DNA of 64,000 bases from JAGLOK01 sp963675575 (lineage in GTDB: Bacteria > Bacillota > Clostridia > Christensenellales > UMGS416): positions 2,914,001 through 2,978,000 of the forward strand of contig OY776378.1 in assembly GCA_963675575.1 (NCBI GenBank), read 5' to 3'. The notes under the pieces were generated by a model that saw nothing but the letters and a program-made list of their open reading frames with translations, did not search any database and was not told the DNA's origin. Positions 8,919 through 17,315 of the stretch are shown here, piece after piece. Every line of letters begins with the position of its first letter. Position 1 is the stretch's first letter. A program made the translations under genes and the position numbers.

Positions 8919-10352
8919 TTATAAAGAATAGTCAGGACAGTGTCTGGGAGCCACATCCATGTCAAGCGGATAGTCCCCGTCAAAGCATCCTGTGCAAAAC
9001 TCACACTTTGTTCCGCCCACTGATTCAAGCAATTCTTCAATTGTAAGATATGCAAGCGAATCAACGCCGATAAGCTCGGCTATCTGGTCAATTGAATTTG
9101 ATGATCCTATTAGCTGGTTTGCGGTTGGAGTATCTATTCCAAAATAGCACGGATATTTAACCGGTGGAGACGATATCCTCATGTGCACTTCTTTTACTCC
9201 TGATTCTCGCAGCATCTCAACAATTTTACGTGATGTAGTTCCTCGAACAATCGAGTCGTCCACCAAAACTATCTTTTTTCCATTTACATTTCTTTTTAAC
9301 GCGTTCAGCTTTACTTTAACGCCCTGCTCTCGAAGACTTTGCTGAGGTTTTATAAAGGTTCGTCCCACATATCGGTTTTTGGCAAGCCCTTCGCCGTATG
9401 GGATATTCGCCTCCTTTGAGTATCCTATTGCTGCCGTTATTGCGCTGTCGGGCACTCCCGACACCAAATCAACTTCAACATTATCGCGTTTTGCCAAAAT
9501 CTTGCCTGCGTTTTCACGTGCCTGATAAACGCTTATACCGTCTATATGACTGTCGGTTCTGGCGAAATAAACAAATTCAAATATACAAAGCTTTCTGTGA
9601 TCTTTTTGCTCAAGCATCACAGATTCCACTCCATCTTTATTTATAATAACCATTTCTCCGGGAAGTATGTCGCGTATAAATTCCGCTCCTATAGCGTCAA
9701 ACGAGCAGGACTCTGATGAAAGCACATATGTATCTTCAGCTTTTCCCAAACACAGTGGACGAATTCCGTGAGGATCACGAATTCCAATCAAGCTTTCATG
9801 CGTGGCAATAACCAGAGCATATGAACCTCGTATCCATTTCACTGTGTTTGAAATGGCAGACTTAAGTCCGTCTGCCGCAAACCGTGCTATAAGATGGGCT
9901 ATTACTTCCGTATCAAGAGTGGTTTGGTTTATATGCCCCCACTCCTGTAAAGTATCTCGCAAAGTATCTGCGTTAATCAAATTGCCGTTATGTGCAAGCG
10001 CCATTTCCCCGCGCCGTGAAGATACCACCAGTGGCTGAGCGTTTATCACTTCGCTCGCGCCGGACGTTGAATACCTGACATGCCCGATGCCTATACTTCC
10101 CTCGTTTAACCTTGCAAAAGTTTCCTCGTCGTTAAAAACTTCGGTAACAAGACCCATTGCTTTGTGGTTTTTTATTTTTTTCCCGTCGGATATAGCTATG
10201 CCCGCCGACTCCTGCCCTCTGTGCTGTATGGCATAAAGACCATAATATACAGCATCCATAACAGAACCGCCTGCGGTGTTAAATGCCCCGAACACACCGC
10301 ATTCTTCAGGCATGCGGTCTGTCCAGGGTTTTAAAAGCTCGAACTCAAGCAT
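8919..10352 (-). CDS. purF: Amidophosphoribosyltransferase (glutamine PRPP amidotransferase)
   Basis: 477 residues. A 17-residue propeptide precedes C18 in EECGVFGAF, the N-terminal nucleophile exposed by self-cleavage. The PRPP-binding motif VLVDDSIVRGTT and C-terminal cysteines (CEFCTGC plus RHC) indicate the 4Fe-4S type found in Bacillus. It makes phosphoribosylamine, the committed and feedback-controlled step of purine synthesis. It starts 4 bp after purC and has AAGGGAG as ribosome binding site. The iron-sulphur type makes the enzyme oxygen-sensitive, consistent with an anaerobe. Confidence 0.97.
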   Translation of the reverse strand: MLEFELLKPWTDRMPEECGVFGAFNTAGGSVMDAVYYGLYAIQHRGQESAGIAISDGKKIKNHKAMGLVTEVFNDEETFARLNEGSIGIGHVRYSTSGASEVINAQPLVVSSRRGEMALAHNGNLINADTLRDTLQEWGHINQTTLDTEVIAHLIARFAADGLKSAISNTVKWIRGSYALVIATHESLIGIRDPHGIRPLCLGKAEDTYVLSSESCSFDAIGAEFIRDILPGEMVIINKDGVESVMLEQKDHRKLCIFEFVYFARTDSHIDGISVYQARENAGKILAKRDNVEVDLVSGVPDSAITAAIGYSKEANIPYGEGLAKNRYVGRTFIKPQQSLREQGVKVKLNALKRNVNGKKIVLVDDSIVRGTTSRKIVEMLRESGVKEVHMRISSPPVKYPCYFGIDTPTANQLIGSSNSIDQIAELIGVDSLAYLTIEELLESVGGTKCEFCTGCFDGDYPLDMDVAPRHCPDYSL

Positions 10353-10355
10353 TAA

Positions 10356-11072
10356 TTATTCTCCCTTGGTGAGGCGTCGGAAAATTTCTTCATATGCTTC
10401 TTCCACGTTACCAAGATTTCTCCTGAATCGGTCTTTATCAAGCTTTTCATTTGTCTCCATGTCCCAAAATCTGCATGTGTCCGGAGACATCTCGTCCGCC
10501 AAAATTATTTCTCCGTTAAATCTGCCAAATTCGATTTTAAAGTCGATAAGCTTTATGCCCATTTTCTTAAAGAATTCAATCATTATTTCATTTACTTTGA
10601 AAGCATATTCCGCAATCTTGGCCATTTCCTCTTTTGTGGCCAGTTCCATCGCCGCGATATGATAGTCGTTAATCATTGGATCGCCTAACTCATCGTTTTT
10701 ATATGAGTATTCAAGAACAGTTTTCTTGAGCGGTGTGCCTTCAGGAAGGCCAAGTCTCTTGGATATGGATCCCGCTGCGACGTTTCGTACAATAACTTCG
10801 ACTTTGACTATTTCAACTTTTTTAACAACCGTTTCTCTGTCATTAAGTTCTTCCACATAGTGTGTAGGGACCCCTTTTACCTCGAGCATTTTAAAAATCA
10901 TATTACTCATCTGATTGTTAATGGCACCTTTGCCGACTATAGTGCCTTTTTTTACTCCGTTAAATGCTGTCGCGTCGTCTTTATATGACACGATAACTAA
11001 GTCTTTGTCTTCTGTATCATATACTCTTTTCGCCTTGCCTTCATATATCATTTCTTTTTTGGTTACACTCAT
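10356..11072 (-). CDS. purC: SAICAR synthetase
   Basis: 238 residues, the compact bacterial form. The N-terminal MIYEGKAKRVY and the KDDATAFNG motif are family signatures, and FKIEFGRFNGEIILADE-like sequence forms the ATP-binding core. It joins aspartate to CAIR. The ATG at 11072 has AAGGAG 6 bp upstream and lies inside the purE coding region (32-bp overlap), so translation of the two is likely coupled. Confidence 0.96.
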   Translation of the reverse strand: MSVTKKEMIYEGKAKRVYDTEDKDLVIVSYKDDATAFNGVKKGTIVGKGAINNQMSNMIFKMLEVKGVPTHYVEELNDRETVVKKVEIVKVEVIVRNVAAGSISKRLGLPEGTPLKKTVLEYSYKNDELGDPMINDYHIAAMELATKEEMAKIAEYAFKVNEIMIEFFKKMGIKLIDFKIEFGRFNGEIILADEMSPDTCRFWDMETNEKLDKDRFRRNLGNVEEAYEEIFRRLTKGE

Positions 11073-11562
11073 TGCTATCTCCTTTTTTTACTTTTTTGTC
11101 GCTGTCCATGACTTTTTGGGCCATTTTTATTTTCATATCGTCAAGTTTTTCTTCCAAATCCTTATATTTTAGTGACATCATCTGCACCGCAAGTATCGCC
11201 GCGTTTTCAGCCGCATTCACCCCGACAGTGGCCACGGGCACACCGGATGGCATCTGCACTATTGACAGCAGTGAATCCAACCCATCCATAAAAGAAGATT
11301 TTATTGGAAGTCCGATAACAGGTAGCGTGGTAAAAGCTGCAAGAACTCCCGGCAAATGAGCCGCTTTTCCCGCCGCCGCGATAATTACATCCACACCTTC
11401 TGCTCTTGCATTCTTTGCAAAGTCCGCCGCACGCTCCGGAGTACGGTGCGCCGAACACACCATTGGGCAGACTTCCACTCCAAATTCTTTAAGCGTATCA
11501 ATTGTCTTTGATACGACAGGCATATCGGACTGAGACCCCATCACAACTTGTACTTTTGGCAT
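11041..11562 (-). CDS. purE: N5-carboxyaminoimidazole ribonucleotide mutase
   Basis: 173 residues from the ATG at 11562, chosen because AGGAGGG lies 6 bp upstream and the protein then begins MPKVQVVMGSQSD, the normal PurE start. A longer frame to 11628 lacks a ribosome site. SAHRTPERA is the class I PurE active-site segment, implying a PurK partner elsewhere in the genome. It is the first gene of the operon, downstream of the promoter at 11646-11674. The C-terminus is Lys-rich and overlaps purC. Confidence 0.96.
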   Translation of the reverse strand: MPKVQVVMGSQSDMPVVSKTIDTLKEFGVEVCPMVCSAHRTPERAADFAKNARAEGVDVIIAAAGKAAHLPGVLAAFTTLPVIGLPIKSSFMDGLDSLLSIVQMPSGVPVATVGVNAAENAAILAVQMMSLKYKDLEEKLDDMKIKMAQKVMDSDKKVKKGDSNECNQKRNDI

Positions 11563-11645
11563 TAAATCCCTCCTGAAATTATAAAATAATAATTTTAAAA
11601 GCATAAGACTGGTTTTGTATGCTCTCAATGCTCTTCAATGTGTGT

Positions 11646-11674
11646 ATGATAACAAAGGAAATTCTGTATTTCAA
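11646..11674 (-). promoter_or_regulatory. Promoter of the pur operon
   Basis: On the minus strand: -35 TTGAAA (11669-11674), 17-bp spacer, -10 TATCAT (11646-11651), giving a leader of roughly 75 nt before purE. A CGAAC-containing element (11710-11722) lies about 35 bp further upstream and resembles half of a PurR box. No purine riboswitch aptamer was recognised in the leader. Confidence 0.7.
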
Positions 11675-11767
11675 TACGAAAAGTAAACGTTTTGTATCAC
11701 TTTTTCAAAAACGTTCGTGTTTATCAGGGTTCTTTTCAAAAAGCAATGCTTTATTTACATATTAAAG

Positions 11768-11791
11768 CACCCGCGGTATTTGCCGCGGGTG
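11768..11791 (-). terminator. Hairpin terminator after the HAD gene
   Basis: CACCCGCGG (11768-11776) pairs perfectly with CCGCGGGTG (11783-11791), loop TATTTG. It is located 9 bp past the HAD stop codon and separates that gene from the pur promoter. The T-tail is weak, so efficiency is uncertain. Confidence 0.75.
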
Positions 11792-11799
11792 AACAAATG

Positions 11800-12468
11800 C
11801 TATTTAATTATCATCCTTAAATCAAGCAGCGAAGAACATTCCACATCCGGCTTCACGTTTGATTTTTTAGGCTTCTTTTGCCGGTTTATCCAACAGGTTT
11901 TCATTCCCAGCTTTTTGGCGGGCGCAATATCATATTTGATTGAGCTGCCGGCATGGAGTATCTCGCTTGGTGAAAAGCCCAGTTTGTCTGCTGCGTCAAT
12001 AAATATTTTTTCCGAGGGCTTGTAGGCCTTTGCTTCATCGGAGGCTATAATGTTTTCAACGTCCATCTGGCAATAACATATTGCGTCTTCCAAAATATCC
12101 TTGTCCATGTTTTCGATTACAGCGAAGTCAATCGGAAGCCTTTCAAGAAATGTCTGCGTATCTTGATAGATAAGAGGTTTTTTAAGAGATTCCATCACTT
12201 CTTCAAAAAGCTCATCCGGATCTTCCACGGAGTTGAACTCTTTAATAATAGTTTCAATCGCGGTTTTTTCCAATGTTTTTGTGTCATAAAAAGTGCCCGA
12301 AGACATCATTTCTTCCACGACCCTCCACCATGCAAGTCCCACATCAGCAGGGGACACAATCCTTTTGACCGCCGATTGGCTTATCCTGCGGCATATGTCG
12401 CGCACCACCCCATTGTTGTCGCGCACCAGAGTTCCGTAAAAATCTATTGTTATTGCTTTGATTGCCAT
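11800..12468 (-). CDS. HAD-superfamily hydrolase (haloacid dehalogenase/phosphatase-like)
   Basis: 222 residues with HAD motif I DFYGTLV (about 9-15, Asp nucleophile), motif III lysine in AKAYKPSEKIF and motif IV in HAGSSIKYDIAPAKKLGM. A helical cap of about 100 residues sits between motifs I and II. Such proteins are usually phosphatases or 2-haloacid dehalogenases; the DxYGT variant resembles the haloacid-dehalogenase-like branch, but the substrate cannot be told. It is transcribed toward the pur operon and ended by a hairpin. Confidence 0.88.
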   Translation of the reverse strand: MAIKAITIDFYGTLVRDNNGVVRDICRRISQSAVKRIVSPADVGLAWWRVVEEMMSSGTFYDTKTLEKTAIETIIKEFNSVEDPDELFEEVMESLKKPLIYQDTQTFLERLPIDFAVIENMDKDILEDAICYCQMDVENIIASDEAKAYKPSEKIFIDAADKLGFSPSEILHAGSSIKYDIAPAKKLGMKTCWINRQKKPKKSNVKPDVECSSLLDLRMIIK

Positions 12469-12491
12469 AAATTCACCTTCTTTTTGTAGTT

Positions 12492-13289
12492 TTAAAATAC
12501 AACATGAAAGATATACTGATCAAGCACAATCAAAATCCCCAACAGGCCCACGTAAATCGAAAAGACCCAAAGCTTCCCTCTATTTATTATACTAAACATC
12601 CACTTAAGTGCAACTATGCCAGCCACAGCGGCGGCAATCATGCCCAGTGCCGCGGTTCCAAACGAAAACCCAGCTACCGCAGAATCCAACTCAATAATGT
12701 CTTTTATATTAAAGACCAACGAACCCAATATCGCTGGAATGGACATCAGGAACGAAAAGCGCGCAGCTTTTTGTCTTGTTACTCCTGAAAAAATTCCTCC
12801 GCTTATAGTTAACCCCGCTCGAGATATGCCGGGCAGAATAGCTATTGCCTGAAATATACCCATAATTCCTGCCTGTTTTGCGGTAACAGAATTTAAAGTA
12901 TCATTTTCTTCGGGCTTGCTTTTTACAAAGCTTAATGAGGCAAGCACAGCGGCTGTGACCAAAAATCCCCATCCCAAATATGCGCCTCCAAAAGCTTCGG
13001 TAATAAGATCTTCCAAAAAGAGAGCGACAATCACCGCGGGAATGGTCGCTATTATAAGCATTAATGTTACTTTTTGTATTGGCCTTTTTATTATTTCCAC
13101 AATGTCTTTCCAAAGAACAACGAAAACTGCGGCCAAAGTGCCTACGTGCAAAAGCGTATCAAAAATCAGCTCTCCGCCGCTTATCCCAAATATGTTTTGA
13201 AAAAGAACCAAATGTCCTGATGATGAAATGGGCAAAAATTCCGCAAGCCCTTGCAATATCCCCAATATTATAGATTGCCAAACCGGCAT
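12492..13289 (-). CDS. uppP: Undecaprenyl-diphosphatase UppP/BacA
   Basis: 265 residues from the ATG at 13289 (GGAGG 5 bp upstream; a GTG two codons earlier has no suitable site). The BacA signatures are both present: EFLPISSSGHL near the N-terminus and LPGISRAGLTISGG in the middle, among about eight membrane helices. It recycles undecaprenyl pyrophosphate to the monophosphate lipid carrier for cell-wall synthesis, and overexpression gives bacitracin tolerance. The HAD gene follows 23 bp downstream. Confidence 0.95.
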   Translation of the reverse strand: MPVWQSIILGILQGLAEFLPISSSGHLVLFQNIFGISGGELIFDTLLHVGTLAAVFVVLWKDIVEIIKRPIQKVTLMLIIATIPAVIVALFLEDLITEAFGGAYLGWGFLVTAAVLASLSFVKSKPEENDTLNSVTAKQAGIMGIFQAIAILPGISRAGLTISGGIFSGVTRQKAARFSFLMSIPAILGSLVFNIKDIIELDSAVAGFSFGTAALGMIAAAVAGIVALKWMFSIINRGKLWVFSIYVGLLGILIVLDQYIFHVVF

Positions 13290-13349
13290 AAACACCTCCG
13301 TAAATATAGTTTAATTATAATATTATACCTTAATCGATTTGTAAACGGT

Positions 13350-14180
13350 TTACGCTCTTTTATCGTTTAATATAGCACTGTACGTTTCTTTGTCTGGACC
13401 TTTGTAAAGCGGTTTTTTTACGCTTTTGAATACTGTAACAGCGCCTTGAGGGCAAAAGTTTGTGCACCGTAAACACAAAGTGCATTCTTTAACATTTGCT
13501 CGGTATGCTTTTCCAGAATCAAGTTTAAAAACGTTTTTCGGACACATTTGCACGCACATCCCGCATCCGTTGCAGTCATCATTTACGCCAATCTTTTTTT
13601 TAGCCGCGTCATGCATCAGATATTTGAAAGCGGGACGCTGGCTCATTGCCGCGATTGTATTAAATATTGTCGCACCGTTGATGTCTTCAACATTGTTTAA
13701 AACTTTAAAAGCGAAATTGTCTGCTTTTTCCCGAGCTGTTTTTAAATACTTTTCCTCATGCATTGCGTAGTCATCGCATACAGAAAGCGGTATACCCTTT
13801 ACCGAAACATTGTTGGGCATATTAAATTGCATAGCCCATTTTTGCACATATCCTTTTGACTCAAGCTGCCGTCGCATTACCACTGCACCGTCTCCAGAAA
13901 AGGCCATTTGCGTACAAAAAGTCAGGAGAGGCTTTCCGTCTGCTATGGGCATCGACTTTATGAAGCTTTGCATAATCGCCGGTATGTCCGAGCCGTATAT
14001 CGGCCACCCCAAACCTACCACCGATGAATTGTCAATTTGTATCCGTGCCTCCATAGAGTTAAGGTTTTCAATGGAAATGGCGGTTGCTTCGTATCCGTGC
14101 TCGTTCAAAGTGTCGCAAATTCTTCTCGCTATGTAGCGTGTATTTCCTGTTCCCGAAAAATAAAAAAGCACAAGTGACAT
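13350..14180 (-). CDS. EFR1-type flavodoxin-ferredoxin fusion protein
   Basis: 276 residues from the ATG at 14180 (AAAGGA about 9 bp upstream). The N-terminal half is a flavodoxin fold with the FMN phosphate loop SGTGNTRYIA (about 9-18) and GWPIYGSDIP. The C-terminal half holds two 4Fe-4S ferredoxin motifs, CNGCGMCVQMCP and CTLCLRCTNFCP. This is the EFR1 family architecture common in gut Clostridia and thought to act in electron transfer. Physiological partners are unknown. It is a single gene between uppP and the glycosylase gene. Confidence 0.9.
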   Translation of the reverse strand: MSLVLFYFSGTGNTRYIARRICDTLNEHGYEATAISIENLNSMEARIQIDNSSVVGLGWPIYGSDIPAIMQSFIKSMPIADGKPLLTFCTQMAFSGDGAVVMRRQLESKGYVQKWAMQFNMPNNVSVKGIPLSVCDDYAMHEEKYLKTAREKADNFAFKVLNNVEDINGATIFNTIAAMSQRPAFKYLMHDAAKKKIGVNDDCNGCGMCVQMCPKNVFKLDSGKAYRANVKECTLCLRCTNFCPQGAVTVFKSVKKPLYKGPDKETYSAILNDKRA

Positions 14181-14238
14181 AAGAAGCGTTCCTTTCATGA
14201 GTCAAATTTATTATATCAGTTTTGCACATGAGTGTATA

Positions 14239-14721
14239 TTAATATATGTTTAGAATCTTACCCCAATCCGCTATCTTCTTATCATATGTTATCGCATTAG
14301 CGGGGCTTGTAGATAATAGCCGAACGTAAGTAATGTTTAAGTCAAAACCAACTTTTCGCCTATAAATATCATAAGCTTTTTGTCCGTTAAAAAACACATG
14401 CTTTATATTAGGATAATCTATAAATAACTTCTCAAAATCATTTGGCTCATCTGCCTTTATTGCCGAATCAAGGCTTCCTTCTCGCTCGCAACTGGCTATC
14501 ACATCCCATAGCGCGATTTTATTTTCAAGCAACATCCTTTTCTTTTCGCTAAAATTGTCCGTTGGAGTGTAATAAAGTAAGTCGAACATTATCTTCCAAA
14601 AAGCATTTCTGGTATGACCATAGTATTCATTTTTGCGTAAAGAGTCCACGCCCGGCATAGAGCCAAGTATCAGTATCTTGCTTGTACTGTCAATTATCGG
14701 CGGAAAGGAGTATATTTTCAT
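14239..14721 (-). CDS. Hypoxanthine-DNA (deoxyinosine) glycosylase, UDG superfamily
   Basis: 160 residues. The motif ILGSMPGVDSLRKNEYYGH (about 17-35) followed by NAFWKIM is the active-site region of the DNA-deoxyinosine glycosylase branch of the uracil-DNA glycosylase superfamily, and LLSTSPANA near the C-terminus matches the second conserved motif. It would excise deaminated adenine from DNA to start base excision repair. It is divergently oriented from dnaD, sharing a 180-bp intergenic region. Confidence 0.88.
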   Translation of the reverse strand: MKIYSFPPIIDSTSKILILGSMPGVDSLRKNEYYGHTRNAFWKIMFDLLYYTPTDNFSEKKRMLLENKIALWDVIASCEREGSLDSAIKADEPNDFEKLFIDYPNIKHVFFNGQKAYDIYRRKVGFDLNITYVRLLSTSPANAITYDKKIADWGKILNIY

Positions 14722-14900
14722 TTTTTTATTTTAACATATTTTTTATCATTTTTTTAATGCCGCTCTTTCTTATACCACATATTGTGCTATCTGTTAATGC
14801 TAAACCACAAGGTGATTTTTCTTGATAAAAATAGATTTTAATACCGTTTATATTGGCAATAAATTGTGTTATTATAACGTTCTAAAGACAAGGAGAGAAG

Positions 14901-16322
14901 ATGGCCGCTGTATCATTTTCTGAGGGTAATGCGCTCTATGACATAACCCCGGTAGAAAACATTTTCATATTGGAATACATGGCAAACGTTCCCGGAGATT
15001 ACATCAAGGTATATTTGTTGGGCCTTACTATGTGCTGCCATGCAGATGAAGATTACACTATTTCTACAATGGCAAAAGCCTTATCTCTGCCCGAAGATGA
15101 AATTAAAGCAGCCTATACCTATTGGGCTCAAATGGGTCTGGTGAAAATATTAAAACGCAGACCTTTCGAAGTTTCTTACAATAATATAAAAAAAGAAAAA
15201 ATGCAAAAAGCGGACGGCGAAAAGATAAGCCTATATACTCACCAACCGCTTGTTTTGGAGCTTCAACGCATATTTGGAGGAAGAAGGCTTTTAGGCACTA
15301 GCGAAGTGAATTATATAGTAATTTGGCTGGACGAATGGAAAATGCCCTCTGAAACCATTTCTTTGGTTGCCGCCTGGTGTGTTGAAATGAAGGGCGAAAA
15401 GGTCCGCTTCAGCTACATTAATAAAGTTTTAGGCGATATTTACGACCAGGGGTTGACCTCCTACGCGGATGTTGAGCGTTATATAAATGATGTTTCCAAT
15501 AAAATGTCCGGAGCCTCCGATGTTCTTAAAGCGTGGAGCTTAAACCGTCCGCCAACTGCGGATGAAATCGAACTATATAAAAAATGGAATTCAAAATACG
15601 GTATGCAAAAAGAAGCTATAAGAGAAGCTCAAAAGCATATGACCGGCACAAATAACCCTAACTTTAAGTATCTTGACTTCATAATTGAAAGTCTCGCTGA
15701 AAACAAAGTAAAAACTGCTACGGATGCGAAAAATTATTTTGAAAAAAAAGACACGTTAAGAGCCGAAGCCAAGGAAATTTATTCAATACTCGGCGGCTTG
15801 CGCGTAACCGAAGGGCGAATAAAGCTATACGAAGAATGGCTGGAGATGGGCTTTTCTCAGCGCTCTGTGCAAAAAGCGGCGCAAGCGCTTTCAAAAGCGG
15901 GAGACAGGCAGCCTGATGATTTGGATTCTGTATTAAAGCGATGGCATAAAAACGGCATTGTAACCGACAAGGATGTTGCCGAATATATGACCCAAATTAA
16001 AATGACTTCCAATAAAGTTTCTGTACTGCTTGAAAAATGGGGAGACAACAGAGCACCCAAAAATCATGAGATAGCCATTTACAACACTTGGCTGCAAAAA
16101 AAATATCCGCATGAACTAATCGGTCTCGCCTGCCAAAAGAGCGCAAGCGCCAAAGACAAAATGTCATATGCGAGTAAAATACTTTCCGTATGGCAAGAAA
16201 ACGGTGTAAAAACCACAGCACAGGCAGAGAAAGAAAGCTATTCAATCAATAAGTCCGGCAGCGGCAAAACATTTACAGATGACATATATGAAGGTGTTTA
16301 TGACAACTGGGAGGATATTTAA
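14901..16322 (+). CDS. DnaD-domain replication initiation protein
   Basis: 473 residues. An N-terminal winged-helix region (about 30-90) is followed by repeated DnaD-like C-terminal modules: YxxW-type segments recur (VLKAWSLNRPPTADEIELY, YEEWLEMGFSQRSVQKA, and others), so two or three DnaD C-domains appear to be stacked. DnaD/DnaB-type proteins remodel DNA and recruit the helicase loader in Firmicutes. AAGGAGAG lies 7 bp before the ATG. Its stop codon overlaps the start of the next gene (TAATG), a strong sign of coupling with the dnaI-like loader. Confidence 0.9.
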   Translation: MAAVSFSEGNALYDITPVENIFILEYMANVPGDYIKVYLLGLTMCCHADEDYTISTMAKALSLPEDEIKAAYTYWAQMGLVKILKRRPFEVSYNNIKKEKMQKADGEKISLYTHQPLVLELQRIFGGRRLLGTSEVNYIVIWLDEWKMPSETISLVAAWCVEMKGEKVRFSYINKVLGDIYDQGLTSYADVERYINDVSNKMSGASDVLKAWSLNRPPTADEIELYKKWNSKYGMQKEAIREAQKHMTGTNNPNFKYLDFIIESLAENKVKTATDAKNYFEKKDTLRAEAKEIYSILGGLRVTEGRIKLYEEWLEMGFSQRSVQKAAQALSKAGDRQPDDLDSVLKRWHKNGIVTDKDVAEYMTQIKMTSNKVSVLLEKWGDNRAPKNHEIAIYNTWLQKKYPHELIGLACQKSASAKDKMSYASKILSVWQENGVKTTAQAEKESYSINKSGSGKTFTDDIYEGVYDNWEDI

Positions 16323-17290
16323 TGCCCAGAAATGACAGCATAGAAAAAGTTTTGTCCGAATATAAAGCCAGGATAGACAGATTTGAAATAAAAAGAGATT
16401 CTATTTTCAGTTCCTTATATGAAAAATACCCGGATTTAAAGAAACTGAGACAAAGATATGCTTCGCTCAGAATTAATGAGAGATCCCACAAAAATGATGC
16501 CGCCTATTGCGAAAAATTCAAAAAGATAGACCTTGAATATGAAACTCTTTTAAGCGAATGCTTAAACAAAGAAAATATTTCTCCTGAAGATTTAAAGTAT
16601 CATCCTCAGTGCGAAAAATGCAAAGATACAGGTTATGTAGGCGAAACCATAAAAAAGTATTGCAATTGTATAATCTCAAAAGCCGCGGAAAATTCAATAA
16701 AGTCTTCCAATATAAACAACAGGGAAACGCTTGATAGTTTCGATTTGAATTTATTTGACGACAATATAGATGTACTCAATGGACACACCCAAAAGCAGCT
16801 GATGAAAAGGCTGTATGATTATATTAAAACTTGGACGCAAGAATTTCCAAACAACAATAAAAAACAAATTCTGATAATGGGCAATGTAGGTTTGGGAAAA
16901 AGCTATTGTTTAAATTCAATAGCATATGAGCTTATAAAAAAAGGTTACACCGCAATGCTTGTAAGTTCATTCGCTATAAACGAAGCCGCTTTTGACGAAA
17001 TTAAAAAGTCTGATTCGACCGCGCTCAACATGATGCGAAGCGTAGACTTGCTTTTGATAGATGACCTGGGCGGCGAACAGGTTCTAAACAATATAACCTG
17101 CCCGACTCTTCTCAATATTTTAAACGAGAGAACCCGCAAGGATTTACATACCATCATATCCACCAATCTGAATCCGGATATGCTTGAAGAGAAATATGGA
17201 TCAAGGGTTTTGTCAAGGCTGCTTGACAAAGCAAGAACGGTCATACCACCCATTAAGGGAGAAGATATAAGAAAAAAACACCCGCAATAA
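16322..17290 (+). CDS. DnaC/DnaI-type AAA+ helicase loader
   Basis: 322 residues with a coiled N-terminal part, a zinc-binding cluster CEKC and CNC (C97, C100, C114, C116), Walker A GNVGLGKS (187-194), Walker B LLLIDDLGG (about 242-250) and an arginine-finger region SRVLSRLLDKAR. This is the layout of DnaI, which loads the replicative hexameric helicase at the origin. It overlaps the upstream dnaD gene by one base. The hairpin terminator begins within its last codons. Confidence 0.93.
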   Translation: MPRNDSIEKVLSEYKARIDRFEIKRDSIFSSLYEKYPDLKKLRQRYASLRINERSHKNDAAYCEKFKKIDLEYETLLSECLNKENISPEDLKYHPQCEKCKDTGYVGETIKKYCNCIISKAAENSIKSSNINNRETLDSFDLNLFDDNIDVLNGHTQKQLMKRLYDYIKTWTQEFPNNNKKQILIMGNVGLGKSYCLNSIAYELIKKGYTAMLVSSFAINEAAFDEIKKSDSTALNMMRSVDLLLIDDLGGEQVLNNITCPTLLNILNERTRKDLHTIISTNLNPDMLEEKYGSRVLSRLLDKARTVIPPIKGEDIRKKHPQ

Positions 17291-17305
17291 TGCGGATGTT
17301 TTTTT
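17277..17305. terminator. Bidirectional terminator between dnaI-like gene and nrdJ
   Basis: AACACCCGC and GCGGATGTT form a stem with one mismatch, loop AATAAT. A-run on the left and T-run on the right let it serve both convergent genes. Confidence 0.85.
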
Positions 17306-17315
17306 ATGAACTAGA

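Noticed and set aside
11563..11645. Purine riboswitch in the purE leader
   Set aside because: No guanine/adenine aptamer core (loop-loop and junction bases) could be found in the short AT-rich leader.
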